Assembly (NCBI GenBank): GCA_025936675.1
Contig: JAICSX010000049.1
Span: forward strand, 1 to 14,014
From: Sphingomonas sp.
GTDB lineage: Bacteria > Pseudomonadota > Alphaproteobacteria > Sphingomonadales > Sphingomonadaceae
DNA: 14,014 nt
Reading direction: 5' to 3'
Shown here: positions 1 to 7,345 of the stretch, piece after piece
How the letters are laid out: each line of letters begins with the position of its first letter
Position numbering within the stretch: the stretch's first letter is position 1
Notes under the pieces: model-generated
The model's input: the letters and a program-made list of their open reading frames with translations, nothing else
The model's database searches: none
Told to the model about the DNA's origin: nothing
Position numbers and translations under genes: made by a program

Positions 1-201
1 AACGGTGAAGGTGTTGCGGCACGCGTAACACTTGCGAAGCCCGATCCGGCTGCTCTTCCCCTGCAAGCGCCCGATGCGCTCCGCGTCGCAGTTGCCACAG
101 TGCGGGCACGTCGGGCCCTTCGGCCAAAGCAGAGCTTCGACATACGCAAAAGCCGCTTCCTCATTATGGAAATGCGGGGCGCTCAAAACCGACTTAGCCA
201 C
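1..201 (-). CDS. IS1595-family transposase, N-terminal part (cut by window edge)
   Basis: The first 67 residues of a transposase; the gene continues past base 1. The opening (SVLSAPHFHNEEAA, then a WP-x-GP-x-CPHCG zinc ribbon with C32/C35 and C58/C61, ending RNTFTV) is the standard N-terminus of IS1595/ISXO2-type DDE transposases. The ribbon binds DNA ends; the DDE catalytic core lies outside the window. I chose a GTG start at 201 because an AAGGAG ribosome binding site lies about 8 nt upstream and a promoter precedes it. The element's upstream terminal inverted repeat should lie between about 240 and 300, but I could not define it or a target duplication. Whether the rest of the element is intact cannot be seen. 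Confidence 0.9.
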   Translation of the reverse strand, partial: MAKSVLSAPHFHNEEAAFAYVEALLWPKGPTCPHCGNCDAERIGRLQGKSSRIGLRKCYACRNTFTV

Positions 202-224
202 GGGGAGTTCTCCTTATGAAAGGG

Positions 225-253
225 AAACTAGCCCTTGCGGCTGGGGTTGTCAA
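225..253 (-). promoter_or_regulatory. Probable promoter of the IS1595 transposase
   Basis: On the minus strand TTGACA (253-248) is followed after exactly 17 nt by TAGTTT (230-225), a good sigma-70-like pair. It lies about 24 nt upstream of the transposase GTG, with the AAGGAG site in between. Its function is inferred from sequence only. Confidence 0.55.
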
Positions 254-262
254 GTGTAACAC

Positions 263-281
263 TCCCGATCAAGTCCGGGGG
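263..281. repeat. Palindromic REP-like repeat, degenerate copy
   Basis: Contains GATCAAGTCCGGGG (267-280), identical over 14 bases to the copy at 1806-1819. The left arm here is imperfect (TCCC instead of CCCCGG), so the hairpin is weaker. Palindromes with this core are commonly scattered between genes in sphingomonads and rhizobia. It sits just outside the transposase promoter, at one edge of the AT-rich patch. Confidence 0.55.
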
Positions 282-368
282 GTAAAGCAGACGTCACTGC
301 GTGTACACGACGAAACCAGCCGAGGGGATTCTTGAAGGCAGGGAACAATTCCCACGTCGGTTGCCCGC

Positions 369-713
369 TTACGCTGCATCGCTTCCAGTAAAAGATACGA
401 TTAGGCGTGCTGAAGCGTACATATCAGCCACGACAATCGGTGTAGCTAAGATTCCGAAATAAACCCGATTTCCCCACGGGATCAGGATGATTATCACTAC
501 ATGTACTATAACAATAAAGCTAGATATCAACCAAAATCTTGGTTTTTTAGATATGTCTCTAAGTATACTTATTAAAGACCCAAATCCACATATAGTCAGC
601 GCTGATATAAATCCTCTTACGTCTTGATTTAAACTGGAAAACAAGAAATACACTGGAGCTGCAACGATGAACATGGCGAAATACGCCTTGCTAGATACGT
701 TGTGATATTTCAT
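369..713 (-). CDS. Small four-helix membrane protein, unknown function
   Basis: A 114-residue protein I do not recognise. It shows four hydrophobic segments at about residues 9-27, 34-51, 60-79 and 85-106, with a basic RDISKKPR loop between helices 2 and 3. There is no signal peptide or catalytic motif. The ATG at 713 has a TGAGGA-type ribosome binding site about 8 nt upstream. The gene is clearly AT-rich compared with the core genes from 1837 on, which suggests acquisition by transfer. It is divergent from the toxin-like gene, with only 34 bp between their start codons. It could be an accessory membrane protein of the neighbouring toxin pair, but nothing in the sequence proves a link. Confidence 0.7.
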   Translation of the reverse strand: MKYHNVSSKAYFAMFIVAAPVYFLFSSLNQDVRGFISALTICGFGSLISILRDISKKPRFWLISSFIVIVHVVIIILIPWGNRVYFGILATPIVVADMYASARLIVSFTGSDAA

Positions 714-747
714 CTAAAATCCTCAGTGTATCGACACGCATTCAGCA

Positions 748-1104
748 ATGTCGCGCCTAATGTTATTCAAATCTATCAAGACAGAAATCCCGCCGCAAGC
801 TACACGAGAAGTCACCTTTCAGTACCAAGGGAAGACGGCAAGATTCGACATAGTGGCGTCAGTAGGGGGTCGGCCAGTTGGTGTGACGGAAATTAAGACT
901 GTAATGGACTTTGGCGCGCAGGGAGGCGATCTCCTTCGCAGAAACCAGCCCCTCGTTGCCGAAGGAATTCGCAACGGTGGAGCGGTGCCAATCGGAGCGA
1001 ATGCCGCCGCAGCGGGATTCCAAACGGGTGTCCCCATTGGGAAGCCTCTACCGTTTTGGGTGCTACCTGCCGTTATTCCTGCAGTTTGCGAGTCAAAGAA
1101 ATGA
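748..1104 (+). CDS. Orphan PD-(D/E)XK-like nuclease module, probable polymorphic-toxin C-terminal domain
   Basis: A 118-residue protein whose core has the spacing of a PD-(D/E)XK nuclease: D34 in ARFDIVAS, E48-x-K50 in VTEIKT, and N66-Q67. It is followed by the GGAVPIGANAAAAGF...GVPIGKPL tail often seen at the C-terminus of polymorphic (RHS, CDI, type VI or VII) toxins. These usually end very long secreted proteins; here no trafficking, repeat or pre-toxin region precedes it. The frame is open upstream only to an in-frame TAA at 715, with no better start and no clear ribosome binding site at ATG 748. It may therefore be a broken-off toxin tip or a stand-alone cassette. The next gene overlaps it by ATGA, as expected for an immunity gene. 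The nuclease call comes from motif reading, not a search. Confidence 0.65.
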   Translation: MSRLMLFKSIKTEIPPQATREVTFQYQGKTARFDIVASVGGRPVGVTEIKTVMDFGAQGGDLLRRNQPLVAEGIRNGGAVPIGANAAAAGFQTGVPIGKPLPFWVLPAVIPAVCESKK

Positions 1105-1700
1105 GCACTAAGTCCAAATTATCACAGGAATTCATTCAGAGAATTGCGATAGAGTTAGATGGATATGTTAGATATTCTTCTAATACTTTCGCTAAGAACT
1201 TCTCGGATGATTTAAGCGGCATCGTTAGGTTTGAGTTTATTGGCTCAGGTATTTTCGAGTGTGTTTGCTATTACGGCTCTCGAATTGCCTCTATTGAGAA
1301 CAAATTGAAGAATATGGCCTTTTTTCGAACCAAAAAGAGCTCTACCTCTGTTCGTCAAACCGTGTTTCAACGAATTGACAAAATAAACCAGCTACTCTTT
1401 CGTAAAAATATTGTATCATCTTTCCGGATTGACCCATATGAAAGAGGGGTGGCGGATTTCTACAGCGAATTCATAAGAGATGTTGAGCCTACGTTTAGTA
1501 GTTTTCCTGATCTCGCAAAATATTGTTTGATCGATACCAATCTTCCGTTGGGACATCACGCATTCAGAATTCCATTCCTGCTGGAGGCCGCTGGATTCGT
1601 AGATCAATGTGAGGAGTACATGCGACAAGTGGCGGCAGGAGGATTTATTCCTGATTACATAGACTTTGAGGAGGAGTTTAGGGAACTCTTCTTGAAATGA
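1101..1700 (+). CDS. Unknown 199-residue protein, candidate immunity protein of the upstream toxin module
   Basis: I do not recognise the family. The protein is soluble-looking, without signal peptide or membrane segment, and has an acidic C-terminus (DYIDFEEEFRELF), which would suit an inhibitor of a DNA-binding nuclease. I chose ATG 1101 because it overlaps the upstream TGA as ATGA, indicating translational coupling; an in-frame ATG at 1056 would lie deep inside the toxin gene. The gene is AT-rich compared with the core genes. Position directly after a toxin-like domain with a 4-bp overlap is the classic arrangement of a toxin/immunity pair, and that context is the only basis for the role. 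A stem-loop follows the stop codon. Confidence 0.65.
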   Translation: MSTKSKLSQEFIQRIAIELDGYVRYSSNTFAKNFSDDLSGIVRFEFIGSGIFECVCYYGSRIASIENKLKNMAFFRTKKSSTSVRQTVFQRIDKINQLLFRKNIVSSFRIDPYERGVADFYSEFIRDVEPTFSSFPDLAKYCLIDTNLPLGHHAFRIPFLLEAAGFVDQCEEYMRQVAAGGFIPDYIDFEEEFRELFLK

Positions 1701-1705
1701 CTCTC

Positions 1706-1731
1706 GCCGAGGTTTGTGAGTACGCCTCGGC
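1706..1731 (+). terminator. Stem-loop after the candidate immunity gene
   Basis: GCCGAGG (1706-1712) pairs with CCTCGGC (1725-1731) across a 12-nt loop, 5 nt after the stop codon. Only a short T-run (GGCTTTG) follows, so intrinsic termination is possible but weak. Confidence 0.4.
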
Positions 1732-1780
1732 ACGGCTTTGAGCGAGACCAGGTGTTGCCCTGTAGTCAGTCGCGACTAAT

Positions 1781-1837
1781 CGGGGGGATATCACTATACC
1801 CCCCGGATCAAGTCCGGGGTGACGAGCATAGGCTCGT
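1781..1837. repeat. REP-like palindrome with neighbouring hairpins at the end of ybaB
   Basis: CCCCGGA (1801-1807) and TCCGGGG (1813-1819) form a 7-bp stem with a 5-nt loop. The core GATCAAGTCCGGGG matches the copy at 267-280. Beside it, ACGAGC/GCTCGT (1822-1827 and 1832-1837) forms a second hairpin that touches the ybaB stop codon. CGGGGGG (1781-1787) could alternatively pair with CCCCCCG (1799-1805), competing with the REP stem. On the minus strand this cluster may end or protect the dnaX-ybaB transcript; there is no T-tract. Confidence 0.6.
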
Positions 1838-2169
1838 TAGAAGGGAAGCTTGAATCCCGGCGGTAGCGGGAGGGTGCTTTGCATCTTCTGCATCTCGCCT
1901 GCAGCGGCTGCGTCCGCCTTCGCCCGCGCGTCATTGATCGCCGCGGCGACCAGGTCCTCGACCATCGTCTTTTCCGAGGGCGAAAGCAGGCTTTCGTCGA
2001 TGTCGACGCCAAGGATGCGACCTTTCGCGGTGGCGCGGATCTTGATCATCCCTCCGCCGGCCACGCCTTCGACCTCTATACTGTCGAGATTGTCCTGGGC
2101 CTTTTGCAGCTCGGCCTGGGCGTTCTGCGCCATTTTCATGATTTCGTCGAAGTCTGGCATCTCGGGCAT
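1837..2169 (-). CDS. ybaB: YbaB/EbfC-family nucleoid-associated protein
   Basis: A 110-residue member of the YbaB/EbfC family: small dimeric DNA-binding proteins associated with the nucleoid and almost always encoded next to dnaX. The N-terminal helix (FDEIMKMAQNAQAELQKAQ, residues 7-25), the conserved VEGVAGGGMIKIRATAKGRI core (about 33-52), the VDIDESLL segment and the C-terminal DLVAAAINDARAKAD helix all fit, as does the length. The ATG at 2169 lies 1 bp after the dnaX stop, so it is probably translated by coupling; a second in-frame ATG at 2160 is possible. recR, a frequent next gene, does not follow here. The 3' end runs into hairpins and the accessory patch. Confidence 0.95.
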   Translation of the reverse strand: MPEMPDFDEIMKMAQNAQAELQKAQDNLDSIEVEGVAGGGMIKIRATAKGRILGVDIDESLLSPSEKTMVEDLVAAAINDARAKADAAAAGEMQKMQSTLPLPPGFKLPF

Positions 2170-2170
2170 G

Positions 2171-3814
<1,644 letters not shown>

Positions 3815-3824
3815 CAAAGCTTAT

Positions 3825-4448
3825 CTAGGGGCGCGGTGAGCGCTTGTCAGCCAAATGGCCGATGCTGATCCCGACCTGCTCGCCCCAGCGGGAGCTTGGC
3901 CCAAGGTCGAAGTCGGCGAAGAGCATCATGCCAATCAGGATGACGAAGAGCACAATATCGACCCGGCGCAAGCGGGTGAACAGCAGCGCGGCCAGCGGGA
4001 TGAAGTACGGCAACTGGTAAATCCAGAACCAATAATCATCGAGTGCAGGAACAGCGCGGGTCCACTGCCACGCCATCGTCGCCGTCTCGACCAGCAGGAT
4101 GCCGCCGATCACGAACCGCTTGCGAGCCCAATAATGCTCGTCGAGGTTCTTCCACTCACCCTCGCTTCGCGGGAAGATCATCGAGGCGGACAAATAATAG
4201 ATCAAGGCAACGGTCAGGCCGATGAACACCGTCCGCCAGCGCACGTGAAGCTGCTCGCGGATCGACCAACTGAACAGCCAATAGCCCGCGACATCGATCA
4301 TCACGAACAGCGCAAGTAGGGGGGTCAGGACTCCGATCGGACGCCGGGAATGCGCGTCGATCGCGTCGGCGAATTTGATTGCGATCTCGATGAAAGTGAG
4401 GCCGATGAGCAGGCCGAATACCGAAAACAGGAATTCGAAGTCGCTCAT
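3825..4448 (-). CDS. Six-helix integral membrane protein, unknown function
   Basis: A 207-residue protein with hydrophobic segments at about 5-24, 38-60, 72-92, 110-129, 140-158 and 163-180. Charged residues occur within or near helix 1 (FIEIAIKFAD), and a conserved-looking RSEGEWKNLDEHYWARKR loop joins helices 3 and 4. I do not recognise a transporter or enzyme family. The ATG at 4448 has a GGGGGA ribosome binding site about 7 nt upstream. It lies between the SRP RNA and dnaX and ends 10 bp before dnaX, so it likely shares the operon without implying a role in replication. Confidence 0.8.
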   Translation of the reverse strand: MSDFEFLFSVFGLLIGLTFIEIAIKFADAIDAHSRRPIGVLTPLLALFVMIDVAGYWLFSWSIREQLHVRWRTVFIGLTVALIYYLSASMIFPRSEGEWKNLDEHYWARKRFVIGGILLVETATMAWQWTRAVPALDDYWFWIYQLPYFIPLAALLFTRLRRVDIVLFVILIGMMLFADFDLGPSSRWGEQVGISIGHLADKRSPRP

Positions 4449-4498
4449 TGCGCGATCCCCCCGGCACCACGCTGGCAGGACGCGCTAAGATTCCAAAA

Positions 4499-4599
4499 TG
4501 AAAAAAGAGGTGGAAGCCGACGACCCGACACGAAATCGTTGTGGCTGCTTCCTTCCGGACCTGACCAGGTTGGCGACAGCGCCGCCCGCCGACTTCCGC
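4499..4599 (-). ncRNA. ffs: Signal recognition particle RNA, small bacterial type (4.5S)
   Basis: On the minus strand the invariant apical domain CAGGTCCGGAAGGAAGCAGC is present, the binding site of Ffh. The outer ends GGAAGTCGGCGG (5') and the segment ending in CTTCC near 4512 (3') pair as a continuous 12-bp helix with G-U wobbles, giving a hairpin of roughly 90 nt. A run of six T residues (minus strand, 4506-4501) follows the helix as terminator. The promoter at 4605-4633 places the 5' end near 4598. The RNA targets nascent membrane and secreted proteins to the translocon with Ffh and FtsY. Exact ends are approximate. Confidence 0.93.
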
Positions 4600-4604
4600 G
4601 AGCG

Positions 4605-4633
4605 CATATGGTTGAACCGACCTCGTCGTGCAA
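4605..4633 (-). promoter_or_regulatory. Probable promoter of the SRP RNA gene
   Basis: TTGCAC (4633-4628) and CATATG (4610-4605) are separated by exactly 17 nt on the minus strand. About 7 nt downstream of the -10 box lies the first paired base of the SRP RNA helix. The close fit with the RNA's 5' end supports the call. Confidence 0.55.
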
Positions 4634-4700
4634 GTTCATGTTCCCCCGGTCCGCATTTTCATTGACCGTTCACACGGCACGGAGGACGTCAGCCGCAACG

Positions 4701-5456
4701 ATGCGCTCTCCCGTCCTTCTTCTGCTTTTGGCCGCTACTGCCGCCGAGGCGCAGGTCTTGCCAAGGGCCCCGATCATGGTGACCGCGCATCCATGGGCGC
4801 CGTTCATCAGCCCGATGGGCGAGGCGTTCCGCCCGAAAACGCGCGAAGACGACACGCTTGCCGACTGGTTCTTTAAGGCCGACCGCAACCGCGACGGGTT
4901 CATCACAGCCGATGAGATGGTCGCCGACGCTCAGCGATTTTTCGGGACGCTGGACACCAATCACGATGGGCAGATCGACCCGGACGAGCTCGCTGCATAC
5001 GAATATCAGGTCGCGCCCGAGATCCAGGTGAACTCAAAGACGAAGCCGCTCCCGGGCCATGTTGCAGAGCTAGCTAGGTCTACCGACGACGACGACCCTG
5101 CAGCGGATGATTCCGGCACTGATGGCGGCAAGCATCACCGCAGGAGCCGCGAGGATTATGGCGCAAGCCTCGGAATCGGCGGCGAGCTCCAGGGCGCGGC
5201 GCGCTATTCCTTGCTCAACATGCCCGAGCCCGTCGCTGCCGCGGACGCCGATTTCAATCGGGCGATCACAGCCGACGAGTTCCGCCAAGCCGCGCTTGCC
5301 CGATTCCAGCTGCTCGACAAGGCGCACCAGGCCCGCCTGACTCTCGTCCAGCTCGAAGCGATGCCGCACGCGCCCAAAGAAGATGGCCGCCGGTCGAAGC
5401 GCGACGACAAAGCGCCCGACGCCCGGATCGGCAACCCGCTTCCTTCCGGACGCTGA
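4701..5456 (+). CDS. Exported EF-hand calcium-binding protein, paralogue 1 of 3
   Basis: A 251-residue protein starting with a signal peptide (MRSPVLLLLLAATAAEAQ, cleavage likely near residue 17), so periplasmic or secreted. The shared family segment FISPMGEAF (35-43) is followed by two canonical 12-residue calcium loops, DRNRDGFITADE (61-72) and DTNHDGQIDPDE (85-96). Two later EF-like segments (DADFNRAITADE and DKAHQARLTLVQ) lack key ligands. The linker between the halves is Asp/His-rich. An in-frame extension upstream would run through the SRP RNA gene and is rejected; ATG 4638 is a weaker alternative. A GGAGGA at 4681 is rather far (14 nt) from the start. The next paralogue begins 14 bp after the stop. 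Its precise role is unknown. Confidence 0.85.
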   Translation: MRSPVLLLLLAATAAEAQVLPRAPIMVTAHPWAPFISPMGEAFRPKTREDDTLADWFFKADRNRDGFITADEMVADAQRFFGTLDTNHDGQIDPDELAAYEYQVAPEIQVNSKTKPLPGHVAELARSTDDDDPAADDSGTDGGKHHRRSREDYGASLGIGGELQGAARYSLLNMPEPVAAADADFNRAITADEFRQAALARFQLLDKAHQARLTLVQLEAMPHAPKEDGRRSKRDDKAPDARIGNPLPSGR

Positions 5457-5470
5457 TCGATGGGCACGAC

Positions 5471-6211
5471 ATGGCTGAGCCCAATTCACTTGGCAGCAAG
5501 CGCTTGAGGTGCTTCACTCTGCCGATGCTCCTCGCACCTTTTCTCCTTTCTGCTGCCGCAGCCGCGCAGGCGCCGCAGGCAGCACCCGCAATGCCGGTTC
5601 AGCAGGCGTCGGTTAGCTCGACGCGCGGCGCGGGCCGCTTGTTCATCAGTCCGATGGGCGAGCCCTTCTATGGGCGGACAGCCGGCGAGGACGGTCTGGT
5701 CGTGTGGTTTCAGCAGGCCGACCTCAACCACGACGGCATGTTGACCGCCGATGAAATGACAGCGGATGCGGACCGCTTCTTCCAGGTCCTGGACCGCAAC
5801 CATGACGGCGAGATCGATCCGGACGAGATTACTTATTACGAAGGAACAATCGCCCCTCAGCTTCGCGTGGCACCGATCATCTCCAGCTCCACGCTGCCCG
5901 GCGGCGAAGTGGAAGAGCATGTCGATGACGAGACAAATGCGGGGCGCATGGGCTTGCTGCAGATCCCGGAGCCGGTCTCCTCAGCCGACACCAACTTCGA
6001 CCGTGGAGTCTCGCCGCAGGAGTTCCGCACCGCGGCGCTGGCTCGCTTCCAGTTGCTCGACACCAGCGGGGGCGGCCAGCTGTCGCTCGCTGCGCTTCAA
6101 TCGGTCAGGCATGCGGCTTCGACCGTTGCGAAGCGCAAGAAGGACATCAAGCCCGGCGAATCGGACGATCCGCACAGCGCCGAATACGGACCCATGACGA
6201 GCCCGCAATAA
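5471..6211 (+). CDS. Exported EF-hand calcium-binding protein, paralogue 2 of 3
   Basis: A 246-residue protein of the same family as its neighbours. It has a signal peptide (basic SKRLR, then a hydrophobic stretch ending AAAAAQA near residue 34), the FISPMGEPF segment (58-66), and calcium loops DLNHDGMLTADE (84-95) and DRNHDGEIDPDE (108-119). Two degenerate EF segments (DTNFDRGVSPQE and DTSGGGQLSLAA) lie in the C-terminal half. Its linker is the shortest of the three. ATG 5471 keeps the positive charges of the signal peptide. ATG 5525 is a serious alternative because it aligns with the GTG start of paralogue 3 and the 42 bp before both are conserved. Neither has a strong ribosome binding site. 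Probably co-transcribed with paralogue 1. Confidence 0.83.
   Translation: MAEPNSLGSKRLRCFTLPMLLAPFLLSAAAAAQAPQAAPAMPVQQASVSSTRGAGRLFISPMGEPFYGRTAGEDGLVVWFQQADLNHDGMLTADEMTADADRFFQVLDRNHDGEIDPDEITYYEGTIAPQLRVAPIISSSTLPGGEVEEHVDDETNAGRMGLLQIPEPVSSADTNFDRGVSPQEFRTAALARFQLLDTSGGGQLSLAALQSVRHAASTVAKRKKDIKPGESDDPHSAEYGPMTSPQ
5483..5524 (+). promoter_or_regulatory. Conserved 42-bp block before ATG 5525, matching the block before paralogue 3
   Basis: From AATTCA to the codon at 5525 this block is the same length as, and identical at 32 of 42 positions to, 6246-6287. Both carry TTGGCA, 17 nt, then TTCACT, ending 6 nt before the ATG/GTG. It may be a shared promoter giving a nearly leaderless transcript, or simply duplicated coding sequence. 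The -10 box is weak, so confidence is low. Confidence 0.25.
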
Positions 6212-6245
6212 TCCGCTGCGGGCGACACGTCCGAATTCATGACTC

Positions 6246-6287
6246 AATTCATTTGGCAGCAAGCTCGGCGAGTGCTTCACTCGGCAC
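6246..6287 (+). promoter_or_regulatory. Conserved 42-bp block before the GTG start of paralogue 3
   Basis: Counterpart of 5483-5524 (32 of 42 identical, no gaps). TTGGCA is at 6253-6258 and TTCACT at 6276-6281, 17 nt apart, 6 nt before GTG 6288. An in-frame TGA at 6240-6242 means this copy cannot be translated from the position equivalent to ATG 5471. Confidence 0.25.
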
Positions 6288-7013
6288 GTGATCCTGGGTC
6301 CCCTCATCCTCCTCGCAGTGGCCGCGGGACAGGCGCCGGCCGAACAGGCCGCTGAGATGCCGCACCGTTTCAATCGCGTCTTCATCAGCCCGTTGGGCGA
6401 GCCGTTTCGACCGAATGGACGCGACGATGACACGCTGGCCGACTGGTTTCGTCAAGCCGACCTCAACCACGACGGCTTTCTAAGCGTTGACGAGATGCAG
6501 AAGGACGCCGAGCGCTTCTTCGCGATGCTCGATCTCAATCATGACGGTGAAATCGATCCTGACGAGATCACCCACTACGAGACGGCCGTCGCGCCCGAGA
6601 TTTCCACGGCGCACCTCGGCTTCGCGTCCATGGGTGCCGGCGAAGCGGGTGAACACGGCGGCTGGAACGGAGGCGGCGGGCATCGGGGAGGAGGAGGCCA
6701 CCGCGGTCGCGGGCGTGGCTGGAGCGACGACGCGGCGGACGATGCGCACCAGGGCGGCGCCCGTTACGGGCTGCTCGACTTGCCGGAGCCCGTCTCATCT
6801 GCCGATTCAGACTTCAACCGCGGAGTCTCGCTCGCCGAATTCCGGCAGGCCGCGACCCAGCGCTTCGTCGCGCTGGATGTGGACCATCAGGGCCAGCTTT
6901 CGCTTGCGGTCCTCGAGACGCTGAAACCGCCGCCGCCGGCGAAGGGGAACAAGCCGGAGCGACCAAGGGAAGATCCGGACGAAAGCGCGCTTCCGGACGA
7001 TCCGGGGATTTAG
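6288..7013 (+). CDS. Exported EF-hand calcium-binding protein, paralogue 3 of 3, with Gly/His/Arg-rich insert
   Basis: A 241-residue protein. FISPLGEPF (32-40) is followed by calcium loops DLNHDGFLSVDE (58-69) and DLNHDGEIDPDE (82-93). Degenerate EF segments DSDFNRGVSLAE and DVDHQGQLSLAV follow. A low-complexity Gly/His/Arg stretch (about residues 121-145) fills the middle linker and is absent from paralogue 2. The only start after the in-frame TGA at 6240 that keeps the hydrophobic leader is GTG 6288; the leader (MILGPLILLAVAAGQAPA) has no positive charge, unusual for a signal peptide. Relative to paralogue 2, the bases between ATG 6239 and the shared AATTCA are 5 nt shorter, putting that ATG out of frame. 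Its stop overlaps the convergent ferredoxin gene by 4 bp. Confidence 0.83.
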   Translation: MILGPLILLAVAAGQAPAEQAAEMPHRFNRVFISPLGEPFRPNGRDDDTLADWFRQADLNHDGFLSVDEMQKDAERFFAMLDLNHDGEIDPDEITHYETAVAPEISTAHLGFASMGAGEAGEHGGWNGGGGHRGGGGHRGRGRGWSDDAADDAHQGGARYGLLDLPEPVSSADSDFNRGVSLAEFRQAATQRFVALDVDHQGQLSLAVLETLKPPPPAKGNKPERPREDPDESALPDDPGI

Positions 7014-7345
7014 CGGCCCATCCAGTTCCGTGCTTCGGGCGGCACCCTCACACTGAGGGTTTCCATCTCCGGCGTCAGCATGATCTGACAAGCCAGGCGC
7101 GACGTGCGCGTGGCATGGGCGGCGAGGTCGAGCAGATCCTCTTCCTCCTCGCTTGCAGGCGGTAGGTTCGCGAAATCCTCCGAATCGACAATCACGTGGC
7201 AGGTCGAGCAGGCCATCACGCCCTCGCAGGCGCCCTCCAGCGGCTCGCGCGCAGCCCAGGCGACATCGAGAAGCCGCTGCCCCGGTTCTGCTTCAACTTC
7301 CTTGTCGAGGGTTCCGTCCGGTTTGAAAAAGCGCACCAGGGTCAC
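7010..7345 (-). CDS. Adrenodoxin-type [2Fe-2S] ferredoxin
   Basis: A 111-residue electron carrier. Cluster ligands are C40, C46 and C49 (CEGVMACSTC, pattern C-x5-C-x2-C) and C86 (RLACQI), the arrangement of adrenodoxin and Isc-type ferredoxins. GTG 7345 is chosen because it overlaps the stop of the upstream cysteine desulfurase as GTGA; a longer reading of the frame would extend into that gene. Placement after two cysteine desulfurases suggests it supplies electrons for Fe-S cluster assembly, as Fdx does in the isc system, although P450 or other redox partners cannot be excluded. An acidic stretch (SEEEEDLLDL, 65-74) fits the partner-docking helix of this family. Confidence 0.93.
   Translation of the reverse strand: MTLVRFFKPDGTLDKEVEAEPGQRLLDVAWAAREPLEGACEGVMACSTCHVIVDSEDFANLPPASEEEEDLLDLAAHATRTSRLACQIMLTPEMETLSVRVPPEARNWMGR

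Noticed and set aside
32..259. A 75-codon plus-strand frame over the IS end
   Set aside because: It is antisense to a clear zinc-ribbon transposase N-terminus with promoter and ribosome binding site.
341..353. GGGAA-CAA-TTCCC palindrome as terminator of the 369-713 gene
   Set aside because: The stem is only 5 bp with no T-tract; it may be chance.
4350..4700. N-terminal extension of the first EF-hand gene through the SRP RNA gene
   Set aside because: It would cross the ffs gene and the start of the divergent membrane-protein gene, and place the signal peptide more than 100 residues inside the protein.
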